From NCBI RefSeq assembly GCF_038050375.1, contig NZ_CP150886.1, positions 2,087,318 through 2,151,317 on the forward strand: a stretch of 64,000 nt of DNA, read 5' to 3'. Positions within the stretch are counted from its first letter, which is position 1, and each line of letters opens with the position of its first letter. A program made the translations under genes and the position numbers. Below the pieces are notes generated by a model. That model worked only from the letters and a program-made list of their open reading frames with translations. It made no database searches and was not told the DNA's origin. Positions 1 to 9,880 of this stretch are shown here, one piece after another. This DNA is from Okeanomitos corallinicola TIOX110. Its GTDB lineage: Bacteria; Cyanobacteriota; Cyanobacteriia; Cyanobacteriales; Nostocaceae.

Positions 1-361
1 CGTTGACTAGCACAGTAGGTTTGGGGTTAGCTTTAGCGATCGCTTCGACAAGTTTTTGTGTACATAATTTGCGGCTATTGAGGATGGCTTGCTTCCGTTC
101 CGGTGTCCAGCGTTCTTCAGCAATGGGTTCTCCTGCCAAATTCACCACACCATCACAACCAACAACCGCATCTTGCCAAGCACCGGATACATTTGGTGTA
201 TAAGCCCTGATTTCGACATTGGGAAAAGCCTGAGATGGAAAAACCTTATGGGCATGATTGGTGTTTCGGCTTAATACTAAGACTTTATTACCTTCATCTT
301 GCAGCCGTTTCACTAAACGACTACCTACAAATCCTGTGGCTCCCGTGATTACTACTTTCAT
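1..361 (-). CDS. TIGR01777-family NAD(P)-binding epimerase-like protein (3' end outside window)
   Basis: The minus strand reads from an ATG at 361 into MKVVITGATGFVGSRL, a Rossmann nucleotide-binding start (GATGFVG), and stays open to the window edge. Further motifs are VNLAGEPIAEERWTPERK and LNSRKLCTQKLVEAI, which are typical of the TIGR01777 (YfcH/SulA-like) branch of extended short-chain dehydrogenases. About 120 residues are visible of a family that is usually around 300. The substrate of this family is not well defined, so only the fold and cofactor type are claimed. A HIP1 site lies inside the coding region. Confidence 0.85.
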   Translation of the reverse strand, partial: MKVVITGATGFVGSRLVKRLQDEGNKVLVLSRNTNHAHKVFPSQAFPNVEIRAYTPNVSGAWQDAVVGCDGVVNLAGEPIAEERWTPERKQAILNSRKLCTQKLVEAIAKANPKPTVLVN

Positions 362-525
362 TGTTAACCTAAACTCAAGCACATTGTACCAGTCTTCACT
401 GTTAACTTAATTTAACAATTTTTGAGGCTGTACTGTCTGTTGTTAAGTTAGTTAATATTCTTGACAGAAATGAATCTTGAAACATACATTATACAAGATT
501 TCTAGCACTGTTACCTATCACCTGA

Positions 526-675
526 TTAACTGGCGTGTTCCCAGTCACTGAGTAATTCACGTTGCTGGGTTTTGGCTTTGGTTTTACGGACAGGTACTTT
601 AGGAGTACCAATATCTACATTAGCAAAAGACTGTTTTATCTTTTTGGTAGACTTTTTTTCTTGTGTTGTAGTCAT
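526..675 (-). CDS. Small basic hypothetical protein (49 aa)
   Basis: An ATG at 675 opens a 49-codon frame ending in TAA at 526. The peptide starts MTTTQEKKSTKKIKQSFANV and ends RELLSDWEHAS. It is rich in Lys/Thr with no membrane segment or cysteine. There is a GGAG about 20 bases upstream but no well-spaced ribosome site. The sequence looks like real protein rather than intergenic noise, and it sits alone between two minus-strand genes. I do not recognise a family and propose no function. Confidence 0.45.
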   Translation of the reverse strand: MTTTQEKKSTKKIKQSFANVDIGTPKVPVRKTKAKTQQRELLSDWEHAS

Positions 676-786
676 GGTTGTATAGCTTAGATATAACTCC
701 GGTTCTAATCTATAACATCATTTTTTTGTCAACACATTCCGGAAGAAATATTTTATTTTGTCAGAAAGTTTGTATGTACAATCAGG

Positions 787-3153
787 CTATCGAGAAATAG
801 TAGGATTAACTACAGAAAAACCTTCTCTTTTAGATTGGGTATATCTTTCCTCTACTTGAAAATTTATTCGATGACTAATCTTGCCAGTTCTAGCTTCCAG
901 CCTCCATTTTCCAGGGCGTAAATGCCAAAAAATCTCATTATTTGACTGTGTAGATAACCTTTGACCATTTAGCCACCACTCGACAGACTGATGAGAATTT
1001 CCAGCTAGTTTAAATTCTAGTTTTTGCTGTTCTTTTTCACCGGGATAGATCAGAAATAAATCACCATCACGGGGTGATAAAATTCTTAATTGATCAGAAA
1101 TAAAATTTGATTGTGGTTGTTTTTCTAACCATTGATTATACACAGGTGATAAATGGAAATCAGTAGAATTTTCGTAAGCAATTTTATCTGTGGGTGCAAA
1201 ATATTCCTGTACTACTGAATCACAATCAGGTGTAGGTTTCAACCCAGTGTTGGCACAGATGGGCAATTGCACTAACCCTGCTGGTGCTGAAAAGTCAGCA
1301 GGAGTTTGATGTTCATGTAAATGTAACATGATGCGATTCCACAAAGGTGCAGCACCTGTAACACCAGAGACCTGACGCATGGGTTCACCGTTGAAATTTC
1401 CTACCCAAGTAGCGACGGTGTAGTCAGTGGAAAAACCTACTGTCCATGTATCTCGATAGTTAGACGAAGTGCCAGTTTTGACAGCTGTGGGGAAGGGTAG
1501 GTTTAATACTGAGTCTACACCAAAAGCATTGGCGCGGGCATAGCGATCGCTTAACATATCAATAATTAATTGCCAGTTTATAGGTTGGGAAATGGAAGAT
1601 TGAGAAGGGGATGAAGGATGATTTAAGATAGTAATTAAAGGCTGTTTTTCTCCTAAGTTAGCTATGGTTAAATAAGCCCGTGCTAATTCCCATAAGCTCA
1701 CCTCACCACCACCCAAAGCCAAACCCAAACCATAATATTCAGAACTTTGATTTAAGTTTTTAAAACCTAATTGATGCAGACGATTTAAAAAAGTATCTAC
1801 ACCGATTTTTTCTAATGTTCTAACTGCGGGGATATTTAAAGAATTTGCTAAAGCAATTCTCACTCTTACAGGCCCTAAAAATTGATTTGTATAATCTTTG
1901 GGACTATATAATTTTGCACCGGGAATGGCATAATGGGAAGGAACATCAGCTAAAATAGAATTAGGTTTAATCACACTTTTTTCTAATGCTAATTCATAGA
2001 TAAAAGGTTTCAAGGTAGAACCGGGTTGACGTAAAGCTTGTACACCGTCATTCCGTCCTAATTTGACATCATTAAAATAATCAGGTGAACCAACATAAGC
2101 GACAACTTCCCCAGAATGGTTATCAATGACTAAAGCTGCTGCATCATTGACATTTTTATCATTTAAAGAATCAAGCACCTGTTTTACTTGTGCTTCTACA
2201 AACTGTTGTAAAGGGAGATTGATAGTAGTTTGAATTAGCAAAGATTCCAGTTCCCCTCCTTGCTTGCGGAGAGGATTATTTTGCTGTGCTAACCAAAATA
2301 AAAAATGAGGTGCAGCAATAATTCCCTGTTGACGAGATTGAAAGACTACCTTTTCTTGATATGTTTTTTCGGCTATTTCTTCGCTGATATAACCATCTTG
2401 TACCATTTGCTTTAAAACATATTTTTGGCGTGTTTTTAGTCTTTTCCAGTGTTGATAAGGATTAAAATAATTGGGATTATTAGGAATTGCAGCTAATAGA
2501 GAAGATTGGGCTAAATTTAATTCTTGTGCAGGGATAGAAAAATAAATTTGTGCTGCTGCTTCTACACCATAAATATTTCCTCCCATCGGTAAACGATTAA
2601 TATAAGCTGCTAGAATTTCATCTTGATTCATTCCTGCGAATAATCGCCAAGATAACCAAATTTCTTTGAATTTACCATTAATATTCCGGGGTGAATTTTC
2701 TAGCATTCGTGCTAATTGCATGGTAATGGTGGAAGCACCAGAAACAATTTTTTGATGAGAAAGAGAATTTTTGGTAGCGCGGATAATTGCTTTTAAATCT
2801 AATGCACCATGTTGGTAAAAGTTACCGTCTTCTGCTGCTAAGATGGCGTTGATAAATTGGGGTGAAATTTGATTTAATGGTACAATTGATGTATGCTCTT
2901 GGTCACGGGTGAGGATTGTTCCTAATGGTAAATTGTTGCGATCTGTAAATTGCAATGCTAGTTGTTTTTGGGCTATGTCTTGGCTATGAATAGGTGCAAA
3001 ATAGGGTAATATTCGGATTGTTAGGCAGATAATAATGATGGTCAGGATATATTTATTGAAATAACGAAAATAGGATATTATCTCACGCAAAGACGCAGAG
3101 ACGCGGAGAGTTAATTTTTTTAGGTTTTTAAGTTTCATAGGTTTAGATTTCAA
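787..3153 (-). CDS. pbpC: Penicillin-binding protein 1C (bifunctional transglycosylase/transpeptidase)
   Basis: 788 aa. An N-terminal membrane anchor (about residues 34-52) is followed by a GT51 glycosyltransferase domain (AAEDGNFYQHGALD) and a transpeptidase domain with SxxK (RQPGSTLKPF), SxN (ANSLNIPAVR) and KTG (KTGTSSNYRD). A C-terminal BiPBP_C beta domain (about 690-775) separates PBP1C from other class A PBPs. It would polymerise and crosslink peptidoglycan on the outer face of the cytoplasmic membrane. It is divergent from the alpha-2-macroglobulin gene at 3422, the same pairing as E. coli pbpC-yfhM. Odd point: residues about 15-25 (LTLRVSASLRE) are encoded by a dispersed DNA repeat, and no alternative start exists between the repeat and the membrane anchor. 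Confidence 0.95.
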   Translation of the reverse strand: MKSKPMKLKNLKKLTLRVSASLREIISYFRYFNKYILTIIIICLTIRILPYFAPIHSQDIAQKQLALQFTDRNNLPLGTILTRDQEHTSIVPLNQISPQFINAILAAEDGNFYQHGALDLKAIIRATKNSLSHQKIVSGASTITMQLARMLENSPRNINGKFKEIWLSWRLFAGMNQDEILAAYINRLPMGGNIYGVEAAAQIYFSIPAQELNLAQSSLLAAIPNNPNYFNPYQHWKRLKTRQKYVLKQMVQDGYISEEIAEKTYQEKVVFQSRQQGIIAAPHFLFWLAQQNNPLRKQGGELESLLIQTTINLPLQQFVEAQVKQVLDSLNDKNVNDAAALVIDNHSGEVVAYVGSPDYFNDVKLGRNDGVQALRQPGSTLKPFIYELALEKSVIKPNSILADVPSHYAIPGAKLYSPKDYTNQFLGPVRVRIALANSLNIPAVRTLEKIGVDTFLNRLHQLGFKNLNQSSEYYGLGLALGGGEVSLWELARAYLTIANLGEKQPLITILNHPSSPSQSSISQPINWQLIIDMLSDRYARANAFGVDSVLNLPFPTAVKTGTSSNYRDTWTVGFSTDYTVATWVGNFNGEPMRQVSGVTGAAPLWNRIMLHLHEHQTPADFSAPAGLVQLPICANTGLKPTPDCDSVVQEYFAPTDKIAYENSTDFHLSPVYNQWLEKQPQSNFISDQLRILSPRDGDLFLIYPGEKEQQKLEFKLAGNSHQSVEWWLNGQRLSTQSNNEIFWHLRPGKWRLEARTGKISHRINFQVEERYTQSKREGFSVVNPTISR
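3081..3110. repeat. Dispersed CGCAAAGACGCAGAGACGCG-type repeat inside pbpC
   Basis: The stretch beginning TCTCACGCAAAGACGCAGAG belongs to a family of short repeats normally found between genes. Related copies in this window lie at 25411-25440 and 27863-27892. Here it is in frame within the 5' end of pbpC. Confidence 0.75.
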
Positions 3154-3304
3154 GAGTTATTGAGCAGATTTCATAAATAATTAATATTTCTTCAATATTA
3201 AGATTTGTATGTTTTTCGGGAACAAATTACACCTAATTAGTTATCTATATAAGGAAGTAAGAGTTAGCAACAATCATATAAAAGTAATTTTTAAAAACCT
3301 CTTA

Positions 3305-3336
3305 CCTCTGTGTCCTCTGTGTCTCTGGGGTTCGTT
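3305..3336. repeat. Dispersed CCTCTGTGTCCTCTGTG-type repeat
   Basis: CCTCTGTGTCCTCTGTGTCT followed by GGTTCGTTA lies in the pbpC / A2M divergent intergenic region. Related copies are at 22668-22700 (same orientation) and 24141-24170 (reverse complement). No coding role is apparent. Confidence 0.75.
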
Positions 3337-3421
3337 ACTTTATTAGAACTGTAAGAGAACTAAAATTTATCATGTAGAGGAATGAAAATTTTAGAGATTT
3401 AAGTTATATAAATTAAAAAAC

Positions 3422-6400
3422 ATGAAAAAACTACTAAAACTGTTATTTATCATCACTTTAATATTAACTATATCTGGTTGTGTTGCTGTTACCCCAGGTA
3501 GGGAAAAGTTACCAACGGTGGGACAATTGACACCTCCCAAGTTACCAGAATGGATAGAACAAATAAGTCCTGTGGGAGATGGGGATACTCTCAGTCAAAT
3601 TAGAATTAGATTTACAGCACCTTTAATTCCTGTGGAAAGTTTGGATAGTCCAAAGCAGGAGAATATATTAAATAAATTTGAACTTTGGCCTCCTTTACCG
3701 GGTAAATTTCGTTTTTTAACACCGCGTATGGTAGGTTTTCAAGCTGACAAAGCTTTACCGATAGCAACGAGAGTTCAAGTTACTTTAAAATCTGGTTTAC
3801 AGGATTTAGAAAATCATATTCTAACAAAAGATTTAGCTTGGACTTTTCAGACTCCAGAGATAAAATTGATTAATTTACCCGGTGTTAATCAAGTTGAAAA
3901 AGCGGAGTTGCAACCAGTTGATATTAAACCAGAATTAAAATTTACATCGAATGTAGAGTTAAATATAGATTCTGTTCAACAACATTTACAGTTAATTCCT
4001 AATGGTCAAGAACCAGAGGGAAATTTAAGAGTTGAATTAGTTGAGGAAGAAGAACTAGAAAATTTAGATCCTTTGGCAAAGTTTGACCCTTCTGCACGGA
4101 ATTGGGTTTATAATATTACCCCATTTAAAAATTTAGAAAAATCTACTGTTTATCATTTGGTTTTTTCTCCTGGGATTGTTCCTGCTTATGGTAATTTACC
4201 TAGTAATCAAGAATTTGTGAGTAAGTTAGCGACTTATGCACCTTTGAAATTTCAAGGAATTAAAAATTATGGACAACCAGACGCAGGGGGGACTTATGGT
4301 AGATTTGTTAAAGGTAGTCCTCAGCTAGAATTTAATAATGTTTTAGTTGCGGATTCTGTCAAAGCTAGTATTAAAATTGAACCTCAACCTCAAAATATTG
4401 ATCGGGTTTTACAAATCTATGATCAAGATAGAATTGTTAGTATTAATCCATATAGTTTAAAACCAGCAACTAATTACACAATTACTATTGATAGAAATTT
4501 ACAAGATCAGTTTGGACAAAGTTTAGGTAAAACCTTAAAAATTAAATATGATACGGGGGATTTAGCAGGAGATATTCGAGTTCCTAGTGATTTGAATATC
4601 TTTCCTAAAAATCAAGAGTTGCAGTTAAATATTACTGCTGTAAATTTACCAGAATCTAAATATCAAGCTGATTATAATGTTGTTAAACCTACGGATTTGG
4701 TTTATACTAATGATGCTAATGATTTATTACCTCAACCTGATAAATGGCAAAGTTTTAAAGTTTCAGGTAAGCAAAATCAACCAATTAATATTTCTGTGAA
4801 ACTCAAAGATAAATTAACTAATAATCAAGGAATGTTAGCGTATGGAGTGCAAGCAAAAACAAATAAATATTTAGAAAATAATCAAAGCTATTGGAGAGAA
4901 CCAACGACTTATGGAATGGTACAGTTAACAAATTTAGGTGTATTTAGTCAATGGTTTCCAGAATCTGGTTTTGTGAGAGTACATCATTTAGATGATGGTT
5001 CACCAGTCAAAGCAGCAGAAATTGAAATTTATCAATCGAAGTTATATCAAAATCAAAAATCACGTCCCCAACCTGTACCCTGTACAACAGGAAAAACTGA
5101 TGATAGTGGAACTTTGAAATTAGCAAATAACGACTTACAAAAGTGTTATGGTGGTGATAAAAAACTACCAAAATTATTAGTAATTGCGAGAGAAAATCAA
5201 GATTGGACATTTACAAGAACTCAAGAATATAGTGGTAGTTATGGTTATGGTATTTATACAGATTGGGAAGATGGTAAACCCAAATCTAGGGGTGTAATTT
5301 TTTCTGACAGGGAGTTATATCAACCAGGTGAAAAAGCTGCATTCACTGGTTTTGCAGATTTCTTAGAACAGGGTGAAATTATCCAGGATAAAAATGCTAG
5401 TTATCAGTTAACTTTAGAAAATTCCAATGGTAAAAAATTAGACTTAGGGACAAAAAATACGAATGAATTTGGAACATTTGCTTTAGAATTACCAATCCAG
5501 AAAAATCAACCTTTAGGATATTATCGAATTATTGCTAAAGGTAAAAATGGAAAAGAAATTTCTGGTAATTTTCGGGTTGCTGAATTTAAACCACCTAACT
5601 TTAAAGTAGATTTACAACTCAATAAAGAATTTGCATTAATTGGTGATTTTGTTAATATAGATGTTAATAGTAATTATTTATTTGGTTCACCAGTACAAAG
5701 TGGAGAAGCTAAGTATTTTGTTACCCGTCAACAAACTAATTTTATTCCCCAGGGTTGGGAAGAATTTAGTTTTGGTAAACAGTGGTTTTGGCCGGAAGAA
5801 AGTCCAAATATTCCCAGTGATGTTTTACAAACAACTACTCAATTAGATGTTAATGGTAAAAATAGTCAAAAGGTGACAGTTGCTAGAGATTTACCCTATC
5901 CGATGAATTATCGGGTAGATGTGCAAGTTGCTGATGTTTCTAATTTATCAGTTGCTAATTCTCAGACTTTTACTGCTTTACCTAGTCCGCGATTAATAGG
6001 TTTGAAAAGCAATTTTGTTGCTAACACAGGTAAGAAGTTTCCTGTGGAATTCGTTGTTACTGATGCAAAAGGTCAAACTTTAGAAAATCAAAGTATTAGA
6101 TTAAAATTGCAAGAGATAAAATATAGTAGTGTAACTCAGGTTGTCGAAGGTAGTGGAACACCAAAAAATCAAGTTGAATATCAAACAGTTGCAAAAGCAG
6201 AGGTTAAATCTGCTAGTGTTCCCAAAACGGTAATTTTTAAACCTCAAAAATCAGGTTCTTATAGAATTCAAGCTAATTTTACTAATAGTTTAGATCAGGT
6301 AACAGCGACAGATTTACAAATTTGGGTAACAGGAGAAAACAAAGTATTTTGGGGTGGTGAAGAAAAGGATAAATTAACAATAAAATTAAATAAAAAAGAA

Positions 6401-9139
6401 TATAAAATTGGGGAAACTGCAACAGCTTTAATTCAATCTCCCTATGCAGCAGGAGAGTTATATTTTGCAGTTATTAAAGATAAACCTCTCTATCAACAAA
6501 TTACCACAGTTAAGGGAGGTGCGCCACAAATTCAATTTACTGTCACTCCAGAAATGCTACCTAATGCTGCGGTACAAGCAGTTTTAGTTAGACAAGGTAA
6601 AGCATTACAAGAAATCAAAACCCAAGGTTCAGAGTTAACAAGTTTAGATAATTTAGCACGGATAGGTTTTGCACCTTTTCAAGTAAATTTGTCAGATAAA
6701 TATTTAAAAGTACAAGTTACACCAAATCAAAAAACCTTAGAACCAGGAAAAGAGGAAACTTTAGAATTAACATTGAAGGATAGTCAAGGAAACCCAGTTT
6801 CAGGACAATTTACTGTTATGGTTGTCAATGAAGCGGTGTTACAACTTGCGGGTTATCGTCCTCCAAATTTAGTGGATACTGTTTATGCAGAACAAGCAAT
6901 TTCTACTCGGTTTAGTGATAACCGTCCTGATGTAAGATTAACTTCACAAACTGCAATTTTACCTAAAGGTTGGGGTTATGGTGGTGGTTTATCCAGTGCT
7001 TTAGCAAATACACGAATAAGAGAAGATTTTCAACCTTTAGCTTATTACAATGGTGCTGTAATTAGTGATGAAAATGGCCAAGCTAATATTAGTTTTAAAT
7101 TACCAGATGATTTAACCACTTGGCGAATAATGGTAGTTGCTACCGATGGAAATTTACGCTTTGGAAATGGTGAAGAGACATTTATTACCACCAAACCATT
7201 AATAACTAATGCTATTATCCCCCAATTTGCCAGATCAGGCGATCGCATTCTTGCAGGTTTATCTATTACCAACACCACTAAAAACACCGGAACTTTAAAT
7301 ATTAATGGTGAAGTTAGCGGTTCATTAAAATTTGCCGAAAACAACCCCAAAACTCAAAATTTACGCACAAAATCACAGTCAAAAACCCAAGCTTACCGCT
7401 TTCCCATGATTGCAGAAACAGCAGGAGAAAGTAAAATTACCTTTGCAACACAGTTAAATAATATCACTGATGCGTTTACAGTTCCTTTGGAAATTAAACC
7501 TTTAGGAATTACAGAACAAGTTGTAGAAACTGGAATTACTGATAACCAAGTAAAAATCCCCTTAAATATTGATAAAAATAACATCAACACAGCAATAGGA
7601 GGTTTAGAAATTCAACTAGCAAGTACCTTAATTCCAGAAATTAAAGCCCCCGCAAATCAAGTTTTAACAGATGAGAATTTACCATTTGCAGAACCGGCAG
7701 CAAGTCAATTATTAATAGCTGTTAATTTACAGGAATTAAGCCAAAAATATAATCAAACATTCTCGGAATTTAATCCCCAGCAACAAGCTAAACTGGCAAT
7801 TTCTCAACTCCAGCAATTGCAAATTATTGATGGTGGTTTTGCAGCATTTCCCGGACAAGAAAAATCAGATCCTTGGGTTTCTGCTTACGCTGCGGAATCA
7901 TTAGTTAAAGCTAATCAAACTTACCCGAATTTAGTAAATGATAAAATTCTCTCTCAGTTAAAAACTTATTTACAAAAAGTCCTTGCTAACCCTGGACAAT
8001 ATAAGTTTTGTAAATCTAGACTTTGCCAATCTCAACTACGACTTAATGCTTTAATTGCTTTATCAGAATTAGGTGATCAACGCAATAGTTTCTTATCAGA
8101 TATTTATCAACAACGGGAAAAATTTGATCTGGTGACGCAAATTAAATTAGCACGATATTTATACGAATTTCCTGAATGGCAAGATCAAGCACAAATTATC
8201 AGATTAGAATTACAAAAAAACATCTATGAAACTGGACGTAACGCAGTTGTCAACCTACCAAAAAGCTGGACTTGGATGGCTTCACAGTCAACTGTCCAAG
8301 CCCAAGCATTACGGTTATTTATAGCCCAAAAAACATCACCAGAAATTATTGATAAACTGCTACAAAGTCTTTTAAATTTACGCCGAGAAGGTACATGGCA
8401 AACAACATTTAATAATGCCCAAGCCTTAACAGCATTAGTAGAATATAGTCAACTACAACCTAAACCCTCTAACTTTAAAGCCACGGTAAATTTAGCAGGT
8501 AGAAAAATAGTAGAAACTCGATTTAATGATTATCAAAATCCAAGTTCACAGATAGACATAGATATGAAAAAATTACCACTTGGTAATCATGATTTAATCT
8601 TGCAAAAGTCTGGAAATGGCAAATTACATTATTTAGCAACTTATAAATATCGCTTACAAGGAATACAAACAGGAAAATTTAAGGGTTTGCGAGTAACGCG
8701 AGAAATCAGTAAAGTTAATGATGAGAAAGTAATTCAAAAAACAGGAATGTATGCTTTTGATAAACCTTTAATTTTACAACCTGGAGAAGTCTTTGATATT
8801 GGTTTAGAAATAATAGCTGATCATCCCATAGATCATTTAGTAATTAAAGATCCCTTACCCGCAGGTTTTGAAGCAGTAGATCAAAGTTTTCAAACTGCTA
8901 CACCCGCATTACAAGCAAAAGCAGATAGTTGGCAAATAGGATATAAAACTATCTATAAAGATAGAATTGTTTCCTATGCAGATCATCTAGAAGCGGGAGT
9001 TTATAGCTTACATTATTTAGTCCGTTCTGTGACTCCAGGAACATTTTTATGGCCTGGTGCAGAAGTATATCTGCAATATGCACCAGAAGAATTTGGCCGC
9101 AGTGCAGATTCAATTGTGATTTTGGAGGAGAAAAAGTAA
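3422..9139 (+). CDS. Bacterial alpha-2-macroglobulin family lipoprotein, thioester motif absent
   Basis: 1905 aa. The N-terminus is a lipoprotein signal: a hydrophobic run then lipobox TISGC with Cys at about residue 20. The chain carries the beta-rich MG domains of the A2M family, including VIFSDRELYQPGEKAAFTGF (MG2-like) and LPDDLTTWRIMVVATDG before the thioester domain. These proteins trap proteases in the periplasm and usually partner PBP1C, which is the divergent neighbour here. The thioester motif CxEQ is expected in a PYGCxEQ context. The matching position reads NLPFAEPAASQLL (residues about 1419-1431), with no Cys or Gln, so covalent trapping by thioester is unlikely. The TED-like helical region and C-terminal MG/receptor-like region follow (AAGFEAV-type ending). 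Start ATG follows an AT-rich leader without a strong ribosome site. Confidence 0.93.
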   Translation: MKKLLKLLFIITLILTISGCVAVTPGREKLPTVGQLTPPKLPEWIEQISPVGDGDTLSQIRIRFTAPLIPVESLDSPKQENILNKFELWPPLPGKFRFLTPRMVGFQADKALPIATRVQVTLKSGLQDLENHILTKDLAWTFQTPEIKLINLPGVNQVEKAELQPVDIKPELKFTSNVELNIDSVQQHLQLIPNGQEPEGNLRVELVEEEELENLDPLAKFDPSARNWVYNITPFKNLEKSTVYHLVFSPGIVPAYGNLPSNQEFVSKLATYAPLKFQGIKNYGQPDAGGTYGRFVKGSPQLEFNNVLVADSVKASIKIEPQPQNIDRVLQIYDQDRIVSINPYSLKPATNYTITIDRNLQDQFGQSLGKTLKIKYDTGDLAGDIRVPSDLNIFPKNQELQLNITAVNLPESKYQADYNVVKPTDLVYTNDANDLLPQPDKWQSFKVSGKQNQPINISVKLKDKLTNNQGMLAYGVQAKTNKYLENNQSYWREPTTYGMVQLTNLGVFSQWFPESGFVRVHHLDDGSPVKAAEIEIYQSKLYQNQKSRPQPVPCTTGKTDDSGTLKLANNDLQKCYGGDKKLPKLLVIARENQDWTFTRTQEYSGSYGYGIYTDWEDGKPKSRGVIFSDRELYQPGEKAAFTGFADFLEQGEIIQDKNASYQLTLENSNGKKLDLGTKNTNEFGTFALELPIQKNQPLGYYRIIAKGKNGKEISGNFRVAEFKPPNFKVDLQLNKEFALIGDFVNIDVNSNYLFGSPVQSGEAKYFVTRQQTNFIPQGWEEFSFGKQWFWPEESPNIPSDVLQTTTQLDVNGKNSQKVTVARDLPYPMNYRVDVQVADVSNLSVANSQTFTALPSPRLIGLKSNFVANTGKKFPVEFVVTDAKGQTLENQSIRLKLQEIKYSSVTQVVEGSGTPKNQVEYQTVAKAEVKSASVPKTVIFKPQKSGSYRIQANFTNSLDQVTATDLQIWVTGENKVFWGGEEKDKLTIKLNKKEYKIGETATALIQSPYAAGELYFAVIKDKPLYQQITTVKGGAPQIQFTVTPEMLPNAAVQAVLVRQGKALQEIKTQGSELTSLDNLARIGFAPFQVNLSDKYLKVQVTPNQKTLEPGKEETLELTLKDSQGNPVSGQFTVMVVNEAVLQLAGYRPPNLVDTVYAEQAISTRFSDNRPDVRLTSQTAILPKGWGYGGGLSSALANTRIREDFQPLAYYNGAVISDENGQANISFKLPDDLTTWRIMVVATDGNLRFGNGEETFITTKPLITNAIIPQFARSGDRILAGLSITNTTKNTGTLNINGEVSGSLKFAENNPKTQNLRTKSQSKTQAYRFPMIAETAGESKITFATQLNNITDAFTVPLEIKPLGITEQVVETGITDNQVKIPLNIDKNNINTAIGGLEIQLASTLIPEIKAPANQVLTDENLPFAEPAASQLLIAVNLQELSQKYNQTFSEFNPQQQAKLAISQLQQLQIIDGGFAAFPGQEKSDPWVSAYAAESLVKANQTYPNLVNDKILSQLKTYLQKVLANPGQYKFCKSRLCQSQLRLNALIALSELGDQRNSFLSDIYQQREKFDLVTQIKLARYLYEFPEWQDQAQIIRLELQKNIYETGRNAVVNLPKSWTWMASQSTVQAQALRLFIAQKTSPEIIDKLLQSLLNLRREGTWQTTFNNAQALTALVEYSQLQPKPSNFKATVNLAGRKIVETRFNDYQNPSSQIDIDMKKLPLGNHDLILQKSGNGKLHYLATYKYRLQGIQTGKFKGLRVTREISKVNDEKVIQKTGMYAFDKPLILQPGEVFDIGLEIIADHPIDHLVIKDPLPAGFEAVDQSFQTATPALQAKADSWQIGYKTIYKDRIVSYADHLEAGVYSLHYLVRSVTPGTFLWPGAEVYLQYAPEEFGRSADSIVILEEKK

Positions 9140-9235
9140 TAATTCTAATTGGCGTTGATGGAAATGTAGCGTTTCGCACTGAAAATGTGAACATAAGGTT
9201 AAGAAATTCAGTGAAATTATAGATACTTGATTTAA

Positions 9236-9865
9236 AACCCACCATTCGCAGGAGATATTGTAGATAGTAAAATTTTGTATCAATATCAACTTGCTAAGAA
9301 GTGGAAAGCGATTGATGTTGATGCTTTAACTGATTCAGAAGAACGGCAAAAACAAGCTAGTGCTATTGAGAGTAAACGCTATGAAGATTCAGGAAAATGG
9401 CAAACGAAACAAAGTCGAGATGTTTTATTTATTGAGCGTAATTTAGAGTTTTTATGTCCAGGGGGACGAATGGCAATTGTTCTTCCTCAAGGACGGTTTA
9501 ATAATATTACTGATGCTCATGTGTGGACTTGGATTAGTGAGCGAGCTAGAATTTTAGCAGTGGTAGGACTGCACGTAAATACTTTTAAGCCGCATACTGG
9601 CACAAAAACCAGTGTTTTATTTCTCCAAAAGTGGAATGATGATCCTAATTCTCAACATTACTGTCCTAAAATTAAGGACTATCCTATATTTTTTGCCACC
9701 AGCGAAAATAGTGGTAAAGATAACTCTGGAGAGTATATTTACAAGCCAGGGAAAGATGGTAGACCAAGGATTGATGATCATGGACACATGATTATTGACC
9801 ATGATCTAAATGAGATTAGAAGTGCATTTATAGATTTTGCAAAGAAACAAAAATTTTCGTTTTGA
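9236..9865 (+). pseudogene. hsdM: hsdM remnant: C-terminal part of a type I restriction N6-adenine methyltransferase
   Basis: An open frame starts at the methyltransferase motif IV NPPFAGDIVDSK (from 9236) and continues through FLCPGGRMAIVLPQGRFNN, ILAVVGLHVNTFKPHTGTKTSVLFLQKW and a normal-looking C-terminus. The codon before NPPF is TAA. The whole N-terminal half is missing: HsdM_N and the SAM motif I region. An internal ATG at 9275 could yield 196 aa, but that product would lack both motif I and the NPPF motif. No hsdS or hsdR is nearby. This is best read as a 5'-truncated relic left by a deletion or by transfer into this spot. Confidence 0.85.
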
Positions 9866-9880
9866 CCGGAGGGTTAAAAA

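Noticed and set aside
9275-9865. Functional 196-aa methyltransferase from the ATG at 9275
   Set aside because: It would lack the SAM-binding motif and the NPPF motif, which is encoded just upstream in the same frame after a stop codon.
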